From NCBI GenBank assembly GCA_020091685.1, contig CM034593.1, positions 46,721,388-46,785,387 on the forward strand: DNA of 64,000 nucleotides, written 5' to 3'. Positions 33,291 through 43,985 of this stretch are shown one piece after another. How positions within the stretch are numbered: position 1 is the first letter of the stretch; every line of letters starts with the position of its first letter. The stretch comes from Lutjanus erythropterus. Its lineage: Eukaryota > Chordata > Actinopteri > Lutjaniformes > Lutjanidae. The translations under genes were made by a program, and so were the position numbers. Below the pieces are notes generated by a model. That model was given only the letters and a program-made list of their open reading frames with translations. It was not told the DNA's origin and made no database searches.

Positions 33291-34960
33291 AAATGAATCA
33301 AAGGATAAGGTTTAATGTGGATTGTACTTGGGATAACTGCTGTAATTTGTGTCAAAGAAAACCTCAGTCAAACCTCAATCAACAAATGAGGAGACAGAAC
33401 TTAACAGAAGTTTTATGTTCCAGACCACTTGGATCTACTGAGGGTGCTCAGAAGAAGTTTTTCCCATCAACTTGTCCTTCACTTCTGGACCTTCGGTTGT
33501 TTTCTAGTTATGCTTAAGTTAATTTCAGCAAACAACTGAAAATGCACTTTTTGATCAATTTGGTATGTGAGATTTATCCCATAATGAGCATTACCAAGGA
33601 AACAAACAACGGAAAGACTTTGATTCTGTCTCTTCTTTCTCTGAGCCTTTTAAAAAAAAAATCCGCTTCATATTCTTCACCAACATCAGCCCTGCCATTA
33701 TATTTTCACATCAGAGGAATTAGAACTTATAATTCGTTAAACTGTAAAAGTGTGAGGAATAATTGTATTCCCATCTGGGGAATTAATGATTCACTGTTCA
33801 CTACACTCTCTAAGAATTTATAGTTATTCACCTCTCTGGCCACAAAGGACTCATTTTTGAACACAGCCAAATTACATCTGTTGAAAACCAGTATTTTACA
33901 TAATTCCACTTGGTTTGTTCAACCTCACTTCCACCTCCATACTCCAATTGCTAGGTTCTTTTTTTCTTTTTTCTTTTTTTTTATAGTGTATTAAAAATTA
34001 AAACCTAAAAAAATTAAATCATATCTTTTGTGCTAAATGCAACAAAACACAGTGGTCTGCAATGGAGAAAAATATGAAAGACTGAAATAAACACTGAAAG
34101 CAATGAAGGATGGCTGCAGGAACTCTGCAGGAAATCATAAATTGCTCTCACTGCCTGCCAAACTCCATTAACATTTCACTCAATTTAACTGTTATAAGCA
34201 TCTACTCCTTCTGCAAGATTGTTAATGCTTTATTATGACTCATAAACACATACCTAGTCATTCAGCAAACATTCAGCATTAATTTTATCTCTACTTAACG
34301 TGAAACGGGCAAACAAAGAGTTATTCTGGCACAGAATAGTAATTTCAATGGGGGACACTATAGCAGTGCAGAGTAGACATGTTTCCTTGAACTCTGATGA
34401 CACATCATGATCAATTTATGATGATTTTATTACAGTAAATATATTACAGATTGCTCCTTTAAGTGTTGCAATGAATACTTTTTCAAAGAACCTGTCTACT
34501 AGCTTAGAAAATATGCAAAATCCAATAAAAGCTATTTCATGCCATTTTAGTTGTTTGCAATATTTTAAATGAATATGAAATACATCGATATTTTAAAATA
34601 AACAAAAGCCAAAAGCATCAAAATTCATTTACATTTTAGAAAACAATACCAGACAAAAGAAAGGCAACAAGGACAGACAGGAGAGGAGAAGCAGGGAAAA
34701 AGTGTGATGACTGGAATGAAAACAGAATACAAGGTGCAGTAGTAGAGACAGGGCAAAGACAATACAGCCACGACTGTAGCTCCATGCAGGGATCGACCCA
34801 AAAACTGCACCACACATGATCATGTTTCATATGAGCACCTCAGTCGTGTTATTGTGTTTTCATTACATGCTTATCTGAACACATGAAAACATTGAAATGA
34901 CTTATCTCCTTTAATTTCTCAGCGGTGGATGTAGAAAAAGTGATCTCAGGACATACGGCA
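33291..34960. other. Unannotated DNA
   Basis: The frames at 33176-33517 (113 aa) and 33542-33823 (93 aa) are adjacent on the plus strand, but I recognise no domain in either, and the first overlaps repeat R3. Three overlapping minus frames at 34625-34830 reflect a purine-rich stretch. Rejected as genes. Confidence 0.4.
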
Positions 34961-34961
34961 G

Positions 34962-35875
34962 TCGTACTCAACTTGCCAAATCTGGCCCCTGATAGGCTGC
35001 TGTGTGCCAGCGTTGGATGATGGGATACACAAGACTGTTATTAACAGAGAAGGCTAATATTTGTGTGACAGCGACAGCTGAAGAGCAGCAAAAGTTACAC
35101 AGAAATGAGGATAATTCTGATCTGTATTTCACACTAAAGGAGTTTAAATGTAGCAGTTTATGTATCATTACAACATTTCAGTGACTGAATGACAGGAGAG
35201 ATTCTAATTATATTTAATGTTGTATAGTCTCATTTAAATGTGACCAAATAATCTATAATTAAAATGCAGTTGTAGTCATTAAATACAATAAAATATCTGA
35301 TTTATCTGTCAATTCTTGAACAGAAGAACAGCCAAGGTAGTAATTTTGATCTTTCTCAAATTTATATGTGCAATAACTTTGTTGAATTAAAAAATACACT
35401 GCTGCTGCTTTTCCTGAAAGTGTCTGTATTTTCATTTAAAATATATCTATTTTTTTATATGATAATTTTTATCTATTTCGGTCACAGGCGGTCATACTGA
35501 CCACATGGAAATTGCCACTCTTCTATCGTTACTTATTGGTCTTGATCTTGGTTACTTAGGAACTATCACTGTCTCTCTCTCTCAAAAAAAATAATGAGTG
35601 ATTTCAATTTCTAATTTCCTTACGGTAAAATACAAATAATGTATTTATTTAACTCAATTAAAAATAAAGTAGGGGAGACCAGGGACAATTGCAACACTTT
35701 TGGTGTCATCACCAATGAAAACAATGAAAAAATCAATGAAAACTGAGTTATGCATCTTTTAATGTTTTCTTATATATTATATGATAAATGTTTGTTTATT
35801 AACTGGCCCCTGGACTCCTGTCATTTTGCAAAAGTGGCCCCGGGGGCAAAGTAAGTCGGGTGACCCTGACATGTA
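34962..35875 (+). mobile_element. hAT-like element H4 with possible nested piece
   Basis: The left end GTCGTACTCAACTTGCCAAA, TCTGGCCCCTGATAGG and the right part AACTGGCCCCTGGACTCCTG, AAGTGGCCCCGGGGGCAAAG, GTCGGGTGACCCTGACA resemble the fish hAT class with GGCCCC...GGGGCC ends. At 35672 GGGGAGACCAGGGACAATTG, CAACACTTTTGGTG looks like the start of another dispersed repeat inside it. The ends are approximate and no duplication was confirmed. Confidence 0.55.
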
Positions 35876-36939
35876 TGGTCTCTGTATATGGGAGTGAGGG
35901 GGATCATGTTTATAGATTTGGATAAAGTTGGGAGCAAAGTTTCAGAAACTGCCCAATTGAAACCATACTCAGCCTATATTTATATTATTTTAAAAATAAA
36001 ATTTCAGTTGTGATGTTGACTGGGATCATTGCTATAATGTGGGTGTTTTCAGCTGCCGGCACAGATGAAAACAGCAGCCTTTACAAAACCAGTCAGAGAA
36101 ATGAGCTGAGGACATTAGGACGGTTTGATAGGGACAAAAAAAGGGCTTCCTTTATCATTTCAGTTTAATTGGCAGGTGTACAGAGGTAGTGAAAAGGAGT
36201 GCACAAACACACAGACCGGCGTGTCGAGCCCTAGAAAAAACAAAAAAGACAACATCTTTTGATTTGACACTGTGCAAAATAAGCAGTGATGCTGCCATGT
36301 GTTAAATTTTCTCTTCTCGGGTTTTAAATGTTCTTTCATTGCACACGGCTTCACGGGTCTTTCGTTGTGTGTTTTCAGAATGGGACACATGCCGAGGGGG
36401 TGTTTAAAATGCAATATATTCATTTATTTAAAGTCCAAAAATGAGAATGGTTGTATGGGATTCTGCATATCTTACCCCTGGATGCTCTGAGCTGGAGCAG
36501 AGTTTGTGCTCACTGTGTGGTAAATGGATTTTTATTTTTTACTACATGGTTTGTCAGCTAAAGGAATAAACTCATTTTGGAAACATGTGGTCAACATTAC
36601 TGACTCTCATTTTGATTATCGAGGGCCTGGGTAATGAAGGACAAAAGTGTGAAGACAGAAAAAAGCAAAACAGTCAAAATAAACAGTAAACTTATCTCTA
36701 AGTAGTTGTGTCTCAAGTTGTAAGGCTTCCTTTGTTGTCTCATTTTATATCTGCGACATGCAAACTCAAAGCAGAGCAAACAGAGCAGCGTAAAATCTTG
36801 TTAGACCATTTTATCTTCGAAATAACATCTGTCTGTTTCTCATTCTTCCATGCACAAGAGGACCAAAATATATCACCTCAATAGTGGGATGGGTGTGTCC
36901 GCTGCAGCCAAGAATTATTACTGTCCCTCTGTGTATTTT
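35876..36939. other. Single-copy DNA, no gene seen
   Basis: The part at 36150-36430 has balanced composition and a splice-acceptor-like TGTGTGTTTTCAG near 36367-36379, but no frame with recognisable content. Confidence 0.4.
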
Positions 36940-37260
36940 CATGCTCAGAACAGCTGGAGACAGCTGTTGTTGCTAACCAGCATCGATCAATACTGAAGCC
37001 ACTTTTTATGAACTCTTCATACAGTCTGCATCACTGACATGCGTCTCGGCCAAATAGTTAATCTCACGTCCCAAACTCACTCAGACAACAGTTCTCATTC
37101 ACAAAACACACACCGTCACTCATAAAGCACCGACCTAAAAACACTAGGATAAATGAAGTTTGAATGATTTATCAAATTAATTTCATTAAAGTATAAGAAT
37201 AACACCTTTTACTTCACTGACTTTACAAAAGTATGTGTAAAGAGAATGAAGAAATGCAAA
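36940..37260 (+). repeat. Interspersed repeat family R3, copy 2 (5' part)
   Basis: TTGCTAACCAGCATCGATCA, GAACTCTTCATACAGTCTGC, ATCACTGACATGCGTCTCGG and AACACCTTTTACTTCACTGAC match R3 copies 1 and 3. It lacks the 3' half. Confidence 0.7.
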
Positions 37261-37439
37261 AAAATGACATCACTGTTGGGTAGAACCACATCACTGGTGT
37301 TGTTCTGTGCACCATGCACCTCCTTTGTCCGTTACAAAGAGACTAAAAACAGGACACCTGGGTAAACTTTGAGATTAAATTACAATCAGTTGTGCTTGTA
37401 ATGATTATTTCATTTTATTTCAAAAATTCTGCTCAGATT

Positions 37440-38610
37440 TTCAATATATTCATGTATATATATATTTTTTTTTCAGTTGCTAACAAGCATCAGTAAATAC
37501 TAAAGTTTACTTTTTCAAACTCTTTATACAGTCTGCATAACCAAGATGCATCTTGGCCAAAAAGTAAATCTCATCTCCAGAACACTCCATGCATGTCTCC
37601 AAATAAGCTTGTGGGACCAAAACACTGACACTTATTTTCACTTAAACAAGCGAAGTGGTTAGTGGTTATGTCCTCGTTTCCTTATGTCTTATGTCAGGGC
37701 TTATGTGCTCTTGTGTAGTACTTTCTCCTTTGGTTATATGGTTATGTCACTGTTATGCTAATTGTGCTTGTGTGCTGTTTTCTTTGCTTTTGTGATTTGC
37801 TTTGTGCTTCTGTTTGTGGCTGTGTGCTTTGGTCTTTGTCGTGTTTTCTGTTTGTACTTTTGTAAAGTATGTTTTATTAATGCTTTTGCATATATGGTAA
37901 TGTCATTGTTTAACTAATAGTGCTTATGTACTTTGTACGTTATTTTAATGTCTCTCTCTTATACACTATCAACCTGTGAGGGGCTGCAGGTGAAAATTAG
38001 CCTGTATGACTAAATCTGGCACATTTATGTGACTTAAGTGATCATGTTAATTAATGTGCAATGTCCCTTCCTCTTCCTACAGTAGGAATAACACCTTTTC
38101 ACTTCACTGACTGTACTAAATTATATGTAACAAGAATGAATCTCAAATGCAGCAGTTTGCTTTAATACCCTTTTCTTTTTATCTTTGCATATAATAATAG
38201 AAGAAGTTCTTGGAATTCCAGAGCTGCTATAACACATTAATTACAGTACTGTAATTAATGTGTTAAAACCTCTTTACCCATCAACCTGCCTTCCTTAATC
38301 CACATTATCTCATTTCATTGTAAATATTCTGTCACCATAAGATTTATATTGCTGCAGAAATGCATGAAATTTGCCATCATTCTGTTTTTAATGTTTTGCA
38401 GGCTGTGGAATTTGAATGAGAAAAGAGTTCATGGATTTTGGAACATGCGGTCACTGGATCATCTGGTCATCTGGTCATCTGAAAATTGTGTGAAAGGAAC
38501 GAAAACTGATTCACAGTTCAGTCCACAGAAACTTTTGTTTCACTGATGATGAGTTGCTTTGAATAGGAGTTTGGACAATGTGACTTCAGTTTTGACTGAT
38601 GCATGTTAGC
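37440..38610 (+). repeat. Interspersed repeat family R3, copy 3, split by a LINE tail
   Basis: The 5' part (37440-37600: TTGCTAACAAGCATCAGTAA; CTCTTTATACAGTCTGCATA; GATGCATCTTGGCC) and 3' part (38086-38610: AATAACACCTTTTCACTTCA; ACCCATCAACCTGCCTTCC; GCTGCAGAAATGCATGAAAT; GAATGAGAAAAGAGTTCATG) belong to one R3 copy. About 480 bp between them is TTGTG-rich DNA ending in a LINE tail. A 34-base perfect palindrome lies at 38231-38264, and an 8-bp unit GGTCATCT is repeated at about 38459-38481. Confidence 0.72.
37955..38085 (+). mobile_element. LINE 3' end nested in R3 copy 3
   Basis: ATCAACCTGTGAGGGGCTGC, AGGTGAAAATTAGCCTGTAT, GACTAAATCTGGCACATTTA and TTAATTAATGTGCAATGTCC match the 3' end of a fish LINE that I recall (TGTGAGGGACTGCAGATGAAAATTAGC...GTGCATTGTCC). 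The T/G-rich 37620-37950 upstream is probably its 3' UTR. Confidence 0.72.
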
Positions 38611-39334
38611 AATATGAAAACAACAACAAAACAAAACCTGTAAACTCTTTCACTCTCAGTTGTCTTGAATCATCATCTCGAGTTACAGTTTGAATGTTGA
38701 TTTCTATCATCAACAAGCTCTCAAACTCCCACAGATGTGAAGCCATTTTCTGTGTGGCATCTATTTTTGACAGGCTGCAGCTTATACTGTATATTTGATG
38801 GGACTGAGATCTGATGGCATCCACTCACCTGTCCTCACCTTGTTTCATCAGGAGGACAGATTCTGGTGCAAGCTCATGGAAATAAAATTTGGAGAGTAAT
38901 TTCATGCAACTTTTCTGGCAGAGATGACATAAAAAAGACCAACCAGAAAAAAGCAGGCAAAGTTTTGAAACACAGTGTTTAAAGTAGAGTTGTTCAACTT
39001 TATACGTTTGGATTAAAATTATAGTAATAACCATCTATGTATTTGTCCTTTAATTTAAATGCATTCACTAGAAACATGTTTTTCTTTATGCAGTATGAAA
39101 TGTGATGCATTAGATAATATGTTTGGAGCTTCACTTGTAAAAAGGACTATAACCTGATGTAACCTGTGGTGCATACACACAGTGTAAATCAGAGACACAT
39201 GTGTCCATCTGCACATGTGTTAAATAAATACATTTTTGCATCTGTGTTGTCAGTGAGCACCACTTTGTTAAACAGATTCACAGAACATAATAAATAACCT
39301 GATTATCATAAAAGGACAGGGAGGCCGAGGGGAG

Positions 39335-39335
<1 letters not shown>
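38611..39335. other. Unannotated DNA
   Basis: No coding or repeat signal recognised. Confidence 0.4.

Positions 39336-39368
<33 letters not shown>
39336..39368 (+). repeat. (TG)n microsatellite
   Basis: Sixteen TG units. Confidence 0.96.
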
Positions 39369-39371
<3 letters not shown>

Positions 39372-39429
39372 ATGTTTGCAGGAATGAAATATGGAGTCAG
39401 AGAATGAAATGTTGTGAGGTGAGCCCAGC

Positions 39430-39690
39430 TTAATTCACTCTAATAACACAAAGTCGAAGCAATTTGTTCATTATCATTCAAACGAGGATGATGAGCTTAT
39501 CATGGCGCCGTAAATTAAATCAAAGAAGCGGTGGGCTGATAAAACATGGAGCCTGAAATCAATCATCCCTTCTGCTGTTTCTTTACCTGCAGTGTGGGGA
39601 CCATCGCAGCGTTCACACGCCTGAATTCTGACACGGCGAGGATACATAATTACGTGGTAATGATGTGATGTGTTTCCACATGTCAGTTTA
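39430..39690. promoter_or_regulatory. Candidate conserved non-coding element
   Basis: A stretch with balanced composition, no repeat character and many developmental-factor-like core words: TAATTACG, CTGATAAAAC, CTTATCATGG, AATCAATCA, ATCAAAGAAG and CATAATTACG. It carries CpGs in an A/T-rich neighbourhood (GGCGCCGTAAATTAAATC; CACGGCGAGG). The base pattern resembles vertebrate enhancers, but conservation cannot be judged from one sequence. The 39474-39701 minus frame is not supported as coding. Confidence 0.3.
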
Positions 39691-41160
39691 AGTTGTTTCA
39701 CTAAACAGTTTAATGTACAAGGACAATAATATAAGACATACTGAAGACATTTGAATGAGATATCTGGAGCTTCAGATAGTTTTTCAAATATGTTAACTAA
39801 CTTTTAGTTTTTTAAATGCATAAATTATTCAATAACAGTTACAAGCTCAAAATCACCTAAGAACAAGCAAAGACCAGCAACAGAGAACTCTGACCTCAAC
39901 CTCAAAAGCTACTAAATGGCTAAAATACTTTTTTCATAAATCCAAACATTAGTTAAATAAGTAAAATACAATAAATAGAGACACATGCAAGAGGAAAATA
40001 ACAGTTTAAGTGGATGTCAGAGTAACTGGTTTAAAAGTCACCAGCTGTTTGAGGGTATTTAAGCTTTAACACATTTTAATAGTATGCATGTTTTCAACAT
40101 GTAATAATAATAATAAGAGTTTTAGTTGTGTGATACAGATATACAAATATAATAAAATTAAAATTACTGAGTAGTTTTGCTAGTAGATAATATAAAATGT
40201 ATAAGAAGTTACTATATATTTTTTATTTTATTTTTTTACTGATGTAGTACAGTACATTGCATGTTCATTTAAATTCAGTATCGATTTTAACATTTAACAT
40301 AATATTTCAAAGATTGACATAGATTTAATAACAATGGATTTTTAATCATTTACACTGTAAAGAGATGCAGTAAGTAGTATCTAGTAAGAGTGGGACATGA
40401 TAATTAGTTAATGAGTTAATATTATTTTTTCAAATGCTTAAATTTTTTTTCTAACACGAACTGGAAATCTGCCACACAGATTTTATATATGTGCACCTGC
40501 ACTCCTTCATCTCTTTTGTCTTCCTCTGCCTCCATCTTCATATCCATACACAGAATGCTCTTGATAAAAAATACATATCCAACAAAGATATCCCTAATTG
40601 CCTAATTTATTTATTTTTTTTAATGATAATACTATTTATAACATAACATATGTGGCCTGATTTTTATGGTTATTTCAAAATCTAAATGATCTTTGTATAT
40701 GTATTAGTATAACTATTTAGATAATACACTATGCTTGTAATATGATATGTAAGTACAATTTGGATGATATAATTTATACAGTAATATGATTTTATAATTT
40801 AACTTTTAATATAGGATAGTGGTAAATGTGTTATTAACAGCCAAAGCAATGAAATAAAAATGTGTGTTAGCAATAAATGATCAGTTGTATCATGTGTCTT
40901 CAGAAAGTTAATTTAATTTCTTTCTCTCATTATAAAGTTTGTAGTCCATTATTCATAAGATGTATTGTATTTTCTGTGCTACAGCTCCTACAGCGAATTA
41001 TTAAAATAATATCAGCTATAATAATATAAAGTAAATTAATATGAACAGGAGCTTAATTTTGTGCAGTGGTTTTACTTTATGAAGGTAGTTGTAAGTTAGT
41101 AATTGGAATCCACACGATATGAAATGATGGAGGTTTAATATAACTTGATTAAGAACGGAA
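39691..41160. other. Very A/T-rich single-copy DNA
   Basis: Long A/T-rich stretch with many TAATAT/ATTATA words, no long open frame and no repeat that I recognise. Confidence 0.5.
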
Positions 41161-42276
41161 ACTCTTATTGATCATTGAAAAGAAACAACACCCGTCTTTA
41201 TGTGTCCCCGGTTCGTCTTCATAATCCGCCCTGCTGGAAGACAACAGAGGTAAAAACTTCAGCGCTCTGATCATATTTTACACCTGAGACTCCACCTGAT
41301 ATTGTTTGACAGACATAAAGACGTCACGCAGACAGGAAAAAGCATGTTTTGAGACGTGCGGGCAGGCGAGCCTCGCCGGTGTGCTGGGAGTCAGGGAGAT
41401 TTTTAATATTGTGTGGGTAGCACTGGGAGGGTGAATGGGTGCTGAGGAGGGGAAATTGCCAAGACGGGGTTTCATTTAGTCAACAGAGAGCCAAAGTAAT
41501 GGGATGCACACACACACACACACACACACATCTGACTGCGTGCACAACTTTGAAGTTTTGGATGAGAAAGTGTCTGTGTACACTCAAGCAGACACACACG
41601 TGTTATTGTGTGCTAATGAAAAACTGTAACTCATGAGGAGACACACAGAAGCACGGACACACACAGTTTTCCTGCAGAAAAAGGTCTTTTGTGCATGCAG
41701 ACACACACAGAGACACGCGCATACTGTATGTGCACACACGGGCTGAGTCCATATGCACAGCAAGTGCTGCGTGTCTGTAATCAGCAGTAAGTGTACCATG
41801 GTGAGTCATTGACAATCCCTCCATCCATTTAGGTATGAGCCTCAGCAGACTCCAGCTGCCTGCTGTGTTTATTAAAAATATAACAGCCCTATTATACTCA
41901 TTAGGTTATTCCTCGCACTGACACAGAAAGCAAGAGACACACACACAGCCGTGTACACACCGACACATCGGACAAAAATACTTTCTCAAAATGAACAAAC
42001 TGCTGCTTTGCTTTGATTCTGGTGTTTGATAAATATCTGATGTGTCTGGTCACTGTGTCCCGCTCCTCTCTGACCGCACGCATTCAATATGTTTTTATTA
42101 TTGTTATGATTATTATGTGATATCGGACCGGAGAGATCACCTCAGGGCGCTGTGGGAGAATTTCATTCAACAGTCTGTAAAAGCTGCCGGGGTTCAGCGC
42201 AGTCTGGTCTCAGCGGAGAGCGCTCATGTCCATGATGGCCTGAATCAGGGTTTCCTGGTCTCACAAGGCCCGTGCT
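41161..42276. other. Mixed DNA with CA-rich cluster; no gene seen
   Basis: 41161-41500 holds a few CpGs and an AAAGACGTCACGC (CRE-like) word at 41317. 41507-41960 is CA-rich. 42020-42270 has balanced composition with CpGs (ATCGGACCGGAGAG; CAGCGGAGAGCGC) and could be conserved, but no exon is supported. Confidence 0.4.
41507..41530 (+). repeat. (CA)n microsatellite
   Basis: Twelve CA units, followed by a looser CA-rich region to about 41735. Confidence 0.96.
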
Positions 42277-42277
42277 T

Positions 42278-42798
42278 TACCTAGACCACACCTGGAAAAA
42301 ATGCAGCCCGGGGGAAAAGGTTTCACGTGGCTCTGCAAGGCCATAATGGAAATACCAAAAATTAAAAATCTAGCAAATAGCATTTTGCTTACCATTAAAT
42401 GTTTCTCAGACCTTTATTTTGAAAGAGGTCTTTGTCGTGTTCATTGGTAATGATAATGAACTGTATCTTTTCATTTTAAACTGTAACTTTATTAATTCAG
42501 TGCCGTACATTCATGTTGGTTATGTTGTTCTTCTGCTTTTGCTGCTACTATCATTGCGACCTGTATGCAGCCTGCATGGTCATCAAGTTTTGGACATTGC
42601 CAACAAAATATTAGCCCACAATTCACCACATGATAATTCAGAAAGGGTGACCAATAGTAGAAGTGTCGTACAGAGAACTCCATTATTAGAGATTTGGCCA
42701 TTATGAGGACCTTATATCATTTGTGTCTGGCCCACGGAGGCCTGATCAATTTCTCATGTGGCCCCCCATGAAAAATAATTGCCCACCGCTGGTCTAGA
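42278..42798 (+). mobile_element. hAT-like non-autonomous element H5
   Basis: The left end has ATGCAGCCCGGGGGAAAAG. The right end has GTCTGGCCCACGGAGGCCTG, ATCAATTTCTCATGTGGCCC, AAAAATAATTGCCCACCGCTG, given here as AATAATTGCCCACCGCTG. The right end matches the common fish hAT terminus GGCCTGATCAA...CATGTGGCCCCC...TAATTGCCCACC-CTG. The flanks share CTAGACC (about 42279-42285 and 42795-42801), a likely worn 8-bp duplication. No transposase frame is left; frames on both strands inside are shadows. Confidence 0.75.
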
Positions 42799-43179
42799 CC
42801 GTCCAGAGCTCTCAGACTCCAAAAGCTCCTCTCTAATTGGCCGTCCTCACCCAGCGTCAATAACACTGTTTTGCTTTGTTTCCCTCCCTTGTGCTTATTC
42901 TTCATGGAGAGCCTGCCCTCACTAGAAAAATGTAGTGTTAGCAAGTGCAAACAGCTTATTCTGACTGATATGCCCATTTATTATTAGGCGATGCCCCCTA
43001 GTGGACATGGTAAACATGACAGGAGAGGTATGAGGAGTCCACATTTGGAGGACCTGGGGTGAATGGATGGACTCAAACAACCACAGAACTTTTACCCAAG
43101 AGATACGGATTTGAGTTCTGTGTGGAGCAAAAAGTAAATGTAGTTATTTAAAGTTTTGACAATCTCAAAGTTTTGTTAT
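42799..43179. other. Unannotated DNA
   Basis: No coding or repeat signal recognised. The 42717-42977 minus frame overlaps the H5 end and is rejected. Confidence 0.4.
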
Positions 43180-43985
43180 GTCATGTGACATACATAACGT
43201 AGTTATATTAACCCAAACCACAATCTTTTTTATAACCTAACCAAGCAGTTTTGTTGCCTAAACTCACCAAACTGTGATTGTTTTACAAGGTAAACTATGT
43301 GCATCACATGACTTATGTCGTCAAATGAAGGCTTGATGCCACTAAACGTGGCTGTGTTGCGTTACGGCTGTGCCACGTCTGATTGTGGCCATTCCACACA
43401 ATACTTGTGAGTCCACCAGCAGTACTTCAGAACGTCTCAGAGGTGGCTCTGTGCTCCCCTTCAAATACGTGTTGAGTCTATTTTTGACAGATGCCACGTC
43501 ATTTTTAAGCACAGAGCAGATCGAGCGGGCAGGAAGCTAGTCAAAGCAAAAGCAGAGAAAATGAGTCAATTTCAAAATAAAAGACCCTGTGCAGACTCGT
43601 GATAATAAAGGCAGACTACACAACCCACTTATTCATGGCAGAATCACAAAAAGCAAAGCAAAAGAACCAAATTAACAAAATCTGAGCAAATAAAGATAAT
43701 CAGGCAGACAAAACGCTCCGCTGCTGAAACGCCTCTGAAACACTGCTAGTAGGGGCTTCAGCCATGTGGACGATGGATCAAAACGGTGGCACAGACGTGC
43801 TGTGCAGAGTGGAATCAATCAGTGAGTGATGTCACGTGACATACGTAGTTATTCAAACCCAAACTACAACCTTTTCCCAACCCTAACCAAGTACTTTTAT
43901 TGCCTAAACCTAACCAGAGTGTAACTTTTTTCCAACAAAAACTATGTGCTCGATGCCATGTGAGCCATGTAACATAGTTAAGGTC
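43180..43985 (+). repeat. Direct pair of CCTAACCAAG-type repeats flanking CpG-rich DNA
   Basis: GTCATGTGACATACATAACG, AACCCAAACCACAA, CTAACCAAGCAGTTTTGTTG and CCTAAACTCACC (43180-43290) recur at 43828-43940 as GTCACGTGACATACGTAG, AACCCAAACTACAACC, CTAACCAAGTACTTTTATTG and CCTAAACCTAACC. Both are followed by ACTATGTGC and a C-ATG block. About 500 bp lies between, richer in CpG. This is a known kind of fish repeat word; whether the pair are ends of one element or two copies is open. Confidence 0.6.

Noticed and set aside
33176..33823. Two adjacent plus frames (113 and 93 residues) as exons of one gene
   Set aside because: The first overlaps repeat R3, whose other copies are not open in this frame, and neither shows a known domain or convincing splice sites.
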